A DNA stretch of 8,816 nucleotides, taken from contig QMRZ01000055.1 in assembly GCA_003649495.1 (NCBI GenBank), positions 1 to 8,816 of the forward strand. Reading direction: 5' to 3'. Shown here in pieces: positions 1-6,350 of the stretch. Position 1 is the stretch's first letter. Each line of letters begins with the position of its first letter. The DNA is from Thermoprotei archaeon. GTDB lineage: Archaea > Thermoproteota > Thermoprotei > Thermofilales > Thermofilaceae. A program made the translations under genes and the position numbers. The notes beneath the pieces were generated by a model that was not told the origin of the DNA, did not search any database, and worked only from the letters and a program-made list of their open reading frames with translations.

Positions 1-21
1 CTATTTACGTGTAGTGCTCGG

Positions 22-474
22 CTAGCCGCCGCTACCCAGCCACCCATGCCTGGCTAGAGCCTCCACGAAGCTGTCGAAGTCTCTGGGGGCCAGCAGCAGG
101 TAGGTCCCATCCCTCTTCCTGAGGGCCACCACTCTATCGCCCAGCGAGGCCATGAACGCCTTAGAGCCGTTGGAGAGCTTGAACCAGCCCACCCGCCAGC
201 CCCCGAGCGAGGTCCCGGATAGTCTCACTGTGGGCTTCAGGCCCGCGTCCTCCCTCAGGTCGACCACCTTGACCTCCTCCACCTCTCCCCTCGACGCTGA
301 CTCGCTGAATAGGAGGTAGGCGCGCACCACTATCTCGTCCCTGGTCACGCGTATCTGCGCTGGCGATAGCAGGATGAGGGCTATGAAACCCAGCACTGCG
401 GCCAGCAGGGCGAGTAGAGCCCAGGCCGCGGGGGGAGGGGGTACGGTGAATGTCTCAGCCATGAGCGCCCTCAT
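22..474 (-). CDS. Membrane-anchored PH-like domain protein (bacterial PH type), function unknown
   Basis: With the ATG at 474 the protein has 150 residues. A short N-terminus leads into one hydrophobic helix (about residues 17-37), followed by a soluble domain (about 42-143). That domain has the look of bacterial PH-like domains: the stretch GGWRVGWFKLSNGSKAF at 91-107, then alternating strands and a final amphipathic helix (RDFDSFVEALARHGW). Family members are usually small membrane-tethered beta-barrel domains without a known enzymatic role, so no catalytic residues are expected and none are seen. In-frame alternatives are TTG at 480 and ATG at 462; the TTTATG element at 494-499 lies about 23 bp before 474, which slightly favours 474. 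It is divergent from the small membrane protein at 523. The PH-like assignment is by eye and moderately sure; the function is unknown. Confidence 0.65.
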   Translation of the reverse strand: MRALMAETFTVPPPPAAWALLALLAAVLGFIALILLSPAQIRVTRDEIVVRAYLLFSESASRGEVEEVKVVDLREDAGLKPTVRLSGTSLGGWRVGWFKLSNGSKAFMASLGDRVVALRKRDGTYLLLAPRDFDSFVEALARHGWLGSGG

Positions 475-500
475 CCCCAATGGGCGCTACGCTCATAAAG
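461..500. promoter_or_regulatory. Compact divergent promoter with overlapping inverted repeats
   Basis: The element CATAAAG (494-500) is TATA-like on both strands. On the plus strand it is centred 26 bp before the GTG at 523, the expected spacing for a leaderless archaeal gene. On the minus strand it reads CTTTATG and lies about 23 bp before the ATG at 474. Two overlapping inverted repeats sit between the genes: ATGAGCG (461-467) with CGCTCAT (490-496), and AGCGCCC (464-470) with GGGCGCT (482-488). The same left arm can therefore pair with either right arm. The sharing of one TATA box by both genes is inferred. Confidence 0.45.
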
Positions 501-522
501 GTAGCGGGTAATCCCTGGAAAT

Positions 523-729
523 GTGGCGTCGATCGCGAGGCTCATACTACTGCTAGCGGGCCTTGTGCTGGCAGCGGCACTGCTGCTGGTCGTCGTGAAG
601 CTGGTAATCCTCCTTCTCCCGGCGATAATCGTGGCAGCCGTGGTCTACCTCCTCACGAGAGATGAGGGGAAGACCGCCTTTGCCTTCCTCGCGGCGGCAG
701 CGGCCACCATACTAGCTAGGCTACTATAG
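523..729 (+). CDS. Small three-helix hydrophobic membrane protein, function unknown
   Basis: This is a 68-residue protein made almost entirely of Leu, Ala, Val and Ile. It has three likely membrane segments (about 5-25, 27-44 and 52-67) with a single charged turn, TRDEGK, at 45-50. The start is taken as GTG 523 because CATAAAG is centred 26 bp upstream, implying a leaderless mRNA. An overlapping ATG at 521 is in another frame that gives a shorter arginine-rich peptide without helices. I do not recognise a family. The protein ends 31 bp before the PRPP synthetase start, which has its own TATA-like box, so the two are probably not strictly one operon. The divergent neighbour also has a membrane segment, so the two may act together at the membrane, but only position supports this. 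Confidence 0.6.
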   Translation: MASIARLILLLAGLVLAAALLLVVVKLVILLLPAIIVAAVVYLLTRDEGKTAFAFLAAAAATILARLL

Positions 730-731
730 CC

Positions 732-739
732 CTTATTAG
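732..739 (+). promoter_or_regulatory. TATA-like box of the PRPP synthetase gene
   Basis: CTTATTAG is centred about 25-26 bp before the GTG at 761. This is the spacing expected when transcription begins at the start codon, and no Shine-Dalgarno motif precedes the gene. The assignment rests on spacing and composition only. Confidence 0.45.
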
Positions 740-760
740 CGTCGCCACAGCGTATAGCCT

Positions 761-1669
761 GTGAGCGACCTGGTCGTGCTAGGCGGGACTAGCGGCGGTC
801 ACATAGCCGTCATGCTGGCCCACCTCCTGGGAGCTGAGCTGGGCGAGGTGGAGGTGTCCAAGTTCCCCGATGGGGAGACCTACGTGCGCGTGCTGGCCGA
901 CGTGGAGGGGAGGCGCGTGGTATACGTCAACTCGCTCCAGAGGGGGCCTAATGAGACGCTCGTGGAGACGCTGCTCACGCTGGACGCCCTGAGGGATCTG
1001 GGGGCCCGGGAGGTCCACGCGGTGGTGCCCTACATGGCGTACGCCAGGCAGGATGAGAGGTTCAAGCCGGGCGAGGCGGTGAGCATAAGGACGGTCGCCA
1101 GGCTCTTCAGGGCCCTGGACCTGGACTCCATATATACAGTCGACATGCACCTCCACAGGATAACCGACCCGACCGAGCTCTTCGGCGCAGAGTTCCACAA
1201 CTTGACGGGGGTCAGGGAGCTGGCCAGGTACGTGAGGGAGCGCCACGGGCCCCTGGGGAATGCGGTAGTCATAGGGCCTGATGAGGAGGCGGAGCAGTGG
1301 GCCAGGATCATGGCAGAGGAGCTGGGCGGGCTCGAGTACGCAGTGCTGGAGAAGAGGAGGGTCTCGGCCAGCGAGGTCTTAGTGGAGGCTAGGGGCGTCG
1401 ACGTTGAGGGGAGGCTCGCCCTGATAGTTGACGACATTATAAGCACTGGCGGCACGATAGCTGAGGCTGTCAAGGCGCTCAGGAGCCTGGGGGCTCGCGA
1501 CGTTATTGTGGCGTGCGTCCACCCACTCCTAGTCGGGAGGGCCTACACGAGGCTGTTAAGGCTGGGGCTCAAAGACCTGGTTGGGACGGACACCGTCCTG
1601 AGCCCCATAAGCAGGGTCCCGATAGCTCCTGCCATAGCCGAGGCCCTGAGGCGCGATCTCGGCCTCTAG
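761..1669 (+). CDS. prs: Ribose-phosphate pyrophosphokinase (PRPP synthetase)
   Basis: This cytoplasmic enzyme transfers pyrophosphate from ATP to ribose 5-phosphate to give PRPP, used for purine, pyrimidine, His and Trp synthesis. The 302 residues carry the whole set of family motifs: KFPDGE (34-39), the RQDERFKPGE segment (96-105), DMHLH (128-132), IGPDEEAEQWA (171-181), the flexible catalytic loop EKRR (197-200), and the PRPP-binding loop VDDIISTGGT (223-232). The fold is the usual tandem phosphoribosyltransferase pair and the length is normal for archaeal members. The start is GTG 761, preceded by a TATA-like box at the leaderless distance and no ribosome-binding motif. All catalytic residues expected of an active enzyme are present. 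The neighbours are not nucleotide-synthesis genes, so it is probably a single-gene unit. Confidence 0.96.
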   Translation: MSDLVVLGGTSGGHIAVMLAHLLGAELGEVEVSKFPDGETYVRVLADVEGRRVVYVNSLQRGPNETLVETLLTLDALRDLGAREVHAVVPYMAYARQDERFKPGEAVSIRTVARLFRALDLDSIYTVDMHLHRITDPTELFGAEFHNLTGVRELARYVRERHGPLGNAVVIGPDEEAEQWARIMAEELGGLEYAVLEKRRVSASEVLVEARGVDVEGRLALIVDDIISTGGTIAEAVKALRSLGARDVIVACVHPLLVGRAYTRLLRLGLKDLVGTDTVLSPISRVPIAPAIAEALRRDLGL

Positions 1670-1710
1670 TAGGGCGCAACTGTTTTCAGTCCTAGTGCTA
1701 CTTCATTAGC

Positions 1711-2883
1711 GTGGTGTTGATCCCCCGCCCAGCCTTGCTGTTAGCCGTCATGATCCTCGCGTCCAGCGCGAGCTGTTTACCAGTGGCTGTCAAGAACCGG
1801 GCCGATGTGGCCATCGAGAACTACCCCGTGTTCGTAGTAGTTGAGAGGGAGGCGTTGCTGAGAGAGGGGATAGATCCATCATCCATGTGCGTGGTGGATG
1901 AGGCGGGGAACCCGCTGCCCTTCTGGGTAGTGCCTCAGACCCTCAACACCAGTAGGGTGGCGATGTACGTGCTGATACCCTACCTGATGCCGAGGGAGCA
2001 GATGGCCTTCTACATCACGAGCGGCGGCTGCGAGCAGAATCCAGGAGATCTGTTCACCTTCTTCGACGACTTCAGAGACCTGGATCCCCGCAGGTGGATC
2101 ATAGTGTCCTCGCCGAGGGTGCTGAACATCACGGTCAAGGCCCGCGGGGGCCTGTACATCTCCGGCAGGTTCGCCGCCACGCAGCAGTACCTCAAGGTCC
2201 TCTCACAGCCGCTCACGCCGCCCTTCACAGTTGACGTCCTAGTGACGCCGCTCACGGGCTTTGATCACGACGCGTGCCTCGACGTGTACATCCTCGGGAC
2301 GGAGGTGGCGCACCCCAGTGAGGCTAGGGGCGCGTACATCCACGCGTGGGGCTGGGGATCCCCCCTCAACACCTCTGGCACAATAGCCTGGTACAGGGTC
2401 GCAGGCCCCTCCGGCACGCCCGAGTTCCTCTGGGACGTGACGACGTGGGAGGAGGGCGGCAGCTCTCCCGTGTGGGAGGCTGGCGAGACTTTCCTGTTCA
2501 GGATAAGCGTCTGCGCAGAGGGCGTCCGCTACGAGGTCTACAGGCTTAGCGAGGAGGGGCTCGAGAGGATTCTGGCTAACTGGAACGGGCTCGGCATAGT
2601 TAATGAGACGGTGATAGGCCTTGGGCAGGAGTGTGGAGGCACGTACGGCTTCACTCAGGAGGCGCTCTTCCACTGGATAGCCGTCAGGCCATACGTGTAC
2701 CCGGAGCCCAGAGTAGAGGTCGGGGTGGAGAAGATAGTGGAGAGCCCCCTGGAGCCCATACTGGAGTTCCTCTCTAAGCCCGCTAATCAGATGCTAGTGG
2801 CGTGGGGCCTCGTGCTGCTAGTATTCTCCCTGGTATTCGCAGCCAAGATTCTCAAGGGTGGGAGGGGGCGCCCCAGGAGGTGA
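1711..2883 (+). CDS. Secreted DUF2341-like surface protein with C-terminal membrane anchor
   Basis: The 390-residue protein begins with a signal-like hydrophobic stretch (about 7-21, ending SASC). Residues 25-105 resemble the DUF2341 domain: a polar strand, a CVVDEAGNPLPFWV segment and a strand ending YITSGG. The segment FTFFDDFRDLDPRRW (115-129), typical of what follows DUF2341, opens a beta-rich region (to about 330) that looks like a concanavalin/laminin-G-type sandwich. A membrane helix (361-379) and a basic tail (KGGRGRPRR) place the body outside the cell. Four N-glycosylation sequons are visible (N79, N139, N220, N298), and the cysteines at 60, 107, 189, 268 and 308 could form disulfides. 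The start is GTG 1711, with a weak TATA-like tract (1682-1688) about 26 bp upstream; ATG at residue 14 would cut the signal. The role is unknown; carbohydrate or surface binding is a guess from the fold and the transporter next door. Confidence 0.75.
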   Translation: MVLIPRPALLLAVMILASSASCLPVAVKNRADVAIENYPVFVVVEREALLREGIDPSSMCVVDEAGNPLPFWVVPQTLNTSRVAMYVLIPYLMPREQMAFYITSGGCEQNPGDLFTFFDDFRDLDPRRWIIVSSPRVLNITVKARGGLYISGRFAATQQYLKVLSQPLTPPFTVDVLVTPLTGFDHDACLDVYILGTEVAHPSEARGAYIHAWGWGSPLNTSGTIAWYRVAGPSGTPEFLWDVTTWEEGGSSPVWEAGETFLFRISVCAEGVRYEVYRLSEEGLERILANWNGLGIVNETVIGLGQECGGTYGFTQEALFHWIAVRPYVYPEPRVEVGVEKIVESPLEPILEFLSKPANQMLVAWGLVLLVFSLVFAAKILKGGRGRPRR

Positions 2884-2984
2884 GGCGTTAGGAGCGACTT
2901 GGACTTAGTAATAGCGACCCTAATATATTAAGGTTATCTTTAAGCTTTAAATAATTCGACAGTCACATTACCCCGGAGGGGAGC
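2884..2984 (+). promoter_or_regulatory. AT-rich promoter region of the binding-protein operon
   Basis: This 101-bp gap is strikingly AT-rich within a GC-rich window. It holds a perfect 10-bp palindrome TAATATATTA (2921-2930), a direct repeat CTTTAA-G-CTTTAA (2938-2950), and a TATA box TTTAAATA (2946-2953) whose upstream half-repeat TTTAAG may act as the TFB recognition element. The TATA centre is 35-36 bp before the ATG at 2985, predicting an mRNA leader of about ten bases that contains the ribosome-binding site. The palindrome lies about 25 bp upstream of the TATA centre, a place suited to an activator; alternatively it is a second TATA box. Confidence 0.65.
2975..2981 (+). promoter_or_regulatory. 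Ribosome-binding site of the solute-binding protein
   Basis: GGAGGGG lies 3 nt before the ATG at 2985 (5 nt if GGAGG is taken as the core). It fixes this start and contrasts with the leaderless-looking genes upstream. Confidence 0.6.
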
Positions 2985-4478
2985 ATGGCTCAGAAGACTA
3001 CTACCTACCTGGTTATAGGGCTGGTCGTCGGCCTCATCATCGGCGCGATAATCGGCGTCGCAGTAGCTCCGCCCAAAGGCGTCCCCAAGGAGGAGTATGA
3101 CAAGGTTAAGTCCCAGCTCGAGGAGCTACAGGCGAAGTACGACGCGCTGAAGTCTGTCCTCGGGACTCTGCCGGAGGATGGCGTGATAAAGCTGAGCGCC
3201 TGGAGCGCAGGCTCCCCCGTCGACTACTACAGGGCTGAGAACCTGAAGAGGGCAGCCAAGGTGCTTGAGGCGCTCCTCAGGGCGGCTGGCCTCAACGTGA
3301 AGATAGAGATAGACTCGTACTACGAGCACGTCTCCGACTGGGGCGCCTGGAAGAGCAAGTTCGTCGCCGCCTACGAGGCTGGCGAGGCCCCCGACATAAT
3401 CTCGGGCATAGACATGGCTGAGGCCGCTGAGGCGGGCTGGATAATACCGCTCGACGAGTACATCGAGAAGTACAGCGACGTGCTAAAGGACATACCGGAC
3501 TACCTGTGGGACGCCTGCAAGTACAAGGGCAAGATCTGGGGCGTCCCACAGGACGTGGCCTCCCAGGTCTTCTACTACAGGAAGGACGTGCTCAGGGAGA
3601 TGGGGTGGAGCGAGGAGGAGGTAGAGGCGCTGGCCGATAGGATAGCGGCTGGCGAGGTCACCTGGGACGACCTAATGAAGATAGCTAAGGAGGCGATGGA
3701 GAGGGGCCTCGTAGAGTGGGGCTTCTACCACAGGCCCAACTGGGGCACCAGCCTGGAGATACCCTACTACGAGGCTGGCGGCGAGTTCTACGACCTGGAG
3801 ACGGGCAAGCTGGTGCTCGACAAGAAGGCGCTGAAGGCGATGTTCGAGCTCTTCTACAAGATGGCCCAGGAGGAGAAGGTGCTGCCTGACACGATGATAG
3901 GCACGAGCTGGAGGCAGATACACATGGGCTTCGTCAACGGGAGGGTCCTGTTCTGGCTGGGAGGCAGCTGGCACTGGGGCGAGTGGCAGAAGGTCGAGTA
4001 CCACGAGAAGCTGGGCAAGCTGCCTGAGAGCTACGAGTGGGAGAACATAGGCTTCGCCCCCTACCCGGCCCTGACCAAGGGCGGCAGGCCCGCGATGACT
4101 ACCGGGCCCTGGAAGTACTACATCACGAGCCAGTCCAAGTACCCGGAGATAGCGTTCCTCCTCTGCGTCTTCGCCACCCTCCCGCCCTACGACGCTGATC
4201 ACGCGCTGACCAGCAGCCACCTGCCAGTCCGCTACTCCACGCTGCACTACAAGCCCTTCATCGAGAAGGGAGGCTTCCTCTACAAGGTGAGCCAGTACGT
4301 GGCCAAGTACGGGATAACCAAGCCCATCATGCACCCCAAGTGGGGCATACTCAAGGAGATACTGCTAGAGCACCTCGTTAAGGTTGAGAAGGGCCAGATG
4401 ACGCCCGACGAGGCCGTCGACAGCGTCGTCAGGGCGGCGCAGGCCGAGCTAGGGGAAGAGCTTATAGTCAGGGGCTGA
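2985..4478 (+). CDS. Extracellular solute-binding protein of a CUT1-type sugar ABC transporter
   Basis: The 497-residue protein is the substrate receptor of the importer encoded downstream. An N-terminal membrane helix (about 8-29) is followed by a coiled coil (about 36-60) and a family-1 solute-binding domain (about 66-490). Typical features of that domain are the alternating lobes, an IWGVPQDVASQVFYYRKD segment (184-201), FVNGRVLFWLGGSW (316-329) and MTTGPWKYY (371-379). It is rich in Trp and Tyr, as sugar-binding proteins are. There is no lipobox cysteine, so the helix probably stays as an uncleaved anchor. The helix has Gly at 12, 16, 20 and 24. The start is ATG with a good ribosome-binding site. 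It heads an operon with two permeases, and its strong promoter suggests high expression. The substrate cannot be told from sequence; a mono- or oligosaccharide is likely. Confidence 0.9.
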   Translation: MAQKTTTYLVIGLVVGLIIGAIIGVAVAPPKGVPKEEYDKVKSQLEELQAKYDALKSVLGTLPEDGVIKLSAWSAGSPVDYYRAENLKRAAKVLEALLRAAGLNVKIEIDSYYEHVSDWGAWKSKFVAAYEAGEAPDIISGIDMAEAAEAGWIIPLDEYIEKYSDVLKDIPDYLWDACKYKGKIWGVPQDVASQVFYYRKDVLREMGWSEEEVEALADRIAAGEVTWDDLMKIAKEAMERGLVEWGFYHRPNWGTSLEIPYYEAGGEFYDLETGKLVLDKKALKAMFELFYKMAQEEKVLPDTMIGTSWRQIHMGFVNGRVLFWLGGSWHWGEWQKVEYHEKLGKLPESYEWENIGFAPYPALTKGGRPAMTTGPWKYYITSQSKYPEIAFLLCVFATLPPYDADHALTSSHLPVRYSTLHYKPFIEKGGFLYKVSQYVAKYGITKPIMHPKWGILKEILLEHLVKVEKGQMTPDEAVDSVVRAAQAELGEELIVRG

Positions 4479-4512
4479 GGCCTTATAACTGGGGGTACGG
4501 GTGGAGATCCGC

Positions 4513-4521
4513 TCTTTTTTA
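4513..4521 (+). promoter_or_regulatory. T6 tract after the binding-protein gene: partial terminator and/or TATA-like element
   Basis: TCTTTTTTA includes six consecutive T (4515-4520). It lies 37-42 bp after the binding-protein stop. T-runs of this kind terminate archaeal transcription, which could lower permease expression relative to the binding protein. The same element is centred about 25 bp before ATG 4543, so it could instead be a TATA box for a leaderless permease mRNA. A CTTATAA element at 4482-4488 is another, less well placed, candidate. These roles are inferred. Confidence 0.35.
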
Positions 4522-4542
4522 CGTAAACTCCGCCCACGCCGC

Positions 4543-5457
4543 ATGCCCAGGCTCGGCAGGGCTCTGCCCTACATCTACATAGCGCCCTTCATGGCGTACA
4601 TCCTGATAACTTGGATAGCGCCGGTCGCGATCACGATATACATGGCGTTCACCGAGTGCAGGTGGACGGTCACTAGGATGAGGTTCATAGGCCTTGAGAA
4701 CTTTATCAGGATCTTCACGCGCGACATATACGCGGTGGACGCGATCTACGTGACAGCGATATACGTGTCCTCAGTCCTCGTCATAAACGCCTTCTTCAGC
4801 CTCATCCTCGCGATATTCGTCACCTACTTCGTCGGGAATGAGACGATAGCATCCGCGATAAGGCTAGCCTGGCTGATACCCAGGATAACGCCAGCCGTGA
4901 TCTACGCGTTAATGTGGAGGTGGTTCATAGACCCGAGGATAGGGCCCCTGAACGCGATGCTGAAGGCCCTGGGCCTGCCAGCGCCCTCGGACTGGCTCCT
5001 CACACTACCCTACTCGAGGCTGCTGATGATAGCCGTCAACGGGTACGTCGGCGCCTCATTCGGGATGATCATATACTCGGCCGCTGTCGTCTCGATACCC
5101 AAGGACCTCTTCTACGCCGCGAAGGTGGATGGGGCCTCGGACTTCCAGATATGTAGGCACATAATACTCCCCCTGCTTAAGTGGCACATATTCTTCGTCA
5201 CCTCCTGGCAGGCCCTCAGCCTGCTATCATCGTACGAGCACATCCTGGCGCTGTGGGCTGGGGCTGGCACCGCGAGGGCGGCTGGCGTGGAGGTCTGGGC
5301 CCTGTACGCCTACTCCAAGGCCTTCTACACCTCAGACTACGGCTACGGCGCCGCCCTCTCCGTCTTCCTCGTCGCAATAGGCATCATCTTCATACTGTTC
5401 TTCTTCAAGGTATTCGGCTTCGAGAGGATGATGCAGCCATCGCGCGTGGAGGTGTGA
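4543..5457 (+). CDS. ABC sugar transporter permease 1 (MalF-like, CUT1 family)
   Basis: This integral membrane protein forms half of the translocation channel. From ATG 4543 it has 304 residues and about six membrane helices (near 8-30, 67-96, 102-125, 158-186, 214-240 and 269-291). The cytoplasmic EAA loop, which docks on the ATPase, is YAAKVDGASDFQICRHIILP (191-210): Asp196, Gly197 and the LP pair are conserved, but the usual leading Glu is Tyr191. An in-frame GTG at 4501 would add 14 basic residues. I prefer the ATG because those 14 codons use CGC or CGT for all five Arg, plus TTA, TCT and AAA, while 14 of 16 Arg codons in the rest are AGG. The next permease starts 2 nt after this stop, so they are cotranscribed. 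The family call is firm, the start moderate. Confidence 0.9.
   Translation: MPRLGRALPYIYIAPFMAYILITWIAPVAITIYMAFTECRWTVTRMRFIGLENFIRIFTRDIYAVDAIYVTAIYVSSVLVINAFFSLILAIFVTYFVGNETIASAIRLAWLIPRITPAVIYALMWRWFIDPRIGPLNAMLKALGLPAPSDWLLTLPYSRLLMIAVNGYVGASFGMIIYSAAVVSIPKDLFYAAKVDGASDFQICRHIILPLLKWHIFFVTSWQALSLLSSYEHILALWAGAGTARAAGVEVWALYAYSKAFYTSDYGYGAALSVFLVAIGIIFILFFFKVFGFERMMQPSRVEV
5448..5454 (+). promoter_or_regulatory. Ribosome-binding site of permease 2, inside the end of permease 1
   Basis: GGAGGTG lies in the last codons of permease 1, 5 nt before the ATG at 5460. It decides this start over the longer open frame that extends upstream without a stop, and indicates translational coupling. Confidence 0.75.
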
Positions 5458-5459
5458 GC

Positions 5460-6347
5460 ATGGGGGAGGTCAAGTACTCGGTGAGGAAGGCCAAGATCAT
5501 GGCCCTGCTCAAGATGGCCTTCGTCTACGCAGTGCTCCTAGTGCCGCTGGTGCCCGTGCTGATGATGGTCGCGTGGCTATTCGTGCAGAGCATAAGCGCT
5601 GGCCCCACGATGGGCCTAATCCCGAGGGGCATAACGCTGAAGAACTTCAGGTTCCTGTGGAGCGAGATAAGGTTCGGGCTCTCCAAGTACCCGACCATAT
5701 GGCCTATAGTCATGAACTCCCTGATACTGGCCCTGGGGGTCACGGCGTTCGAGGTGCCCGTCGCCGCCCTCACCGGCTACGCCCTCTCGAGGATGGAGTT
5801 CAGGGGGAGGGTGGCGCTGATGAAGCTGATCATAGCACTCCACGCGTTCCCCGGAGTAATACTGCTGATAGCGCTGTTCTACATACTGAACAGGCTCGGC
5901 CTATACGGGAAGGGGCTGCTGACCCTGATAGGCGTCGCCCTAGTCAAGGCGGGGCTCGGCGTCCCGATGGATACCTGGATCCTCAAGGGCTTCTTCGACG
6001 GGATACCCTGGGAGCTGGAGTGGGCTGCGATGATAGATGGGTGCAGCAGGTTCCAGACGTGGAGGAAGGTGCTGCTCCCCATCATAGCGCCCGGGATCTC
6101 AGCCGTCGCGATATTCGCCTTCATGAGCGGGTGGGGCGAGTTCCTAATCGCCTACACCTACATAAAGAGGAAGGAGTTCTACCCCCTCTCCGTGTTCCTC
6201 TACAGCGTTATAGGCGAGTTCGTCTTCGTGGACTGGGGGCTCCTGGCCGCAGTGGCGCTCTTCTACATACTGCCCATACTGCTGTTCTACGCCCTCTCAC
6301 AGAGGACGCTGCTCAAGCTCCAGCTAGTGGGCGGCATAAAGGGCTGA
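5460..6347 (+). CDS. ABC sugar transporter permease 2 (MalG-like, CUT1 family)
   Basis: The second channel subunit has 295 residues and about six membrane helices (near 18-45, 80-108, 120-145, 150-172, 210-232 and 258-280). The EAA loop runs from Glu187 to Pro207 and reads EWAAMIDGCSRF, ending KVLLP; Asp193, Gly194 and the LP pair are kept, but Trp188 stands where the family has Glu. The C-terminus QLVGGIKG matches the usual end of MalG-type subunits. The start is ATG 5460, only 2 nt after the permease 1 stop and with a clear ribosome-binding site. Its stop lies 3 nt from the stop of the ATPase gene on the other strand, so the two transcripts must overlap or end inside each other. It should pair with permease 1 and an ATPase dimer. 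Confidence 0.93.
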   Translation: MGEVKYSVRKAKIMALLKMAFVYAVLLVPLVPVLMMVAWLFVQSISAGPTMGLIPRGITLKNFRFLWSEIRFGLSKYPTIWPIVMNSLILALGVTAFEVPVAALTGYALSRMEFRGRVALMKLIIALHAFPGVILLIALFYILNRLGLYGKGLLTLIGVALVKAGLGVPMDTWILKGFFDGIPWELEWAAMIDGCSRFQTWRKVLLPIIAPGISAVAIFAFMSGWGEFLIAYTYIKRKEFYPLSVFLYSVIGEFVFVDWGLLAAVALFYILPILLFYALSQRTLLKLQLVGGIKG

Positions 6348-6350
6348 GGC

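Noticed and set aside
480..665. 61-codon plus-strand open frame over the divergent promoter
   Set aside because: It is rich in Gly, Arg and Pro, starts before the TATA-like element, and overlaps the small membrane protein in another frame.
5181..5459. Longer start for permease 2 inside permease 1
   Set aside because: The extra residues are an out-of-frame reading of permease 1. ATG 5460 has a strong ribosome-binding site and the right N-terminus.
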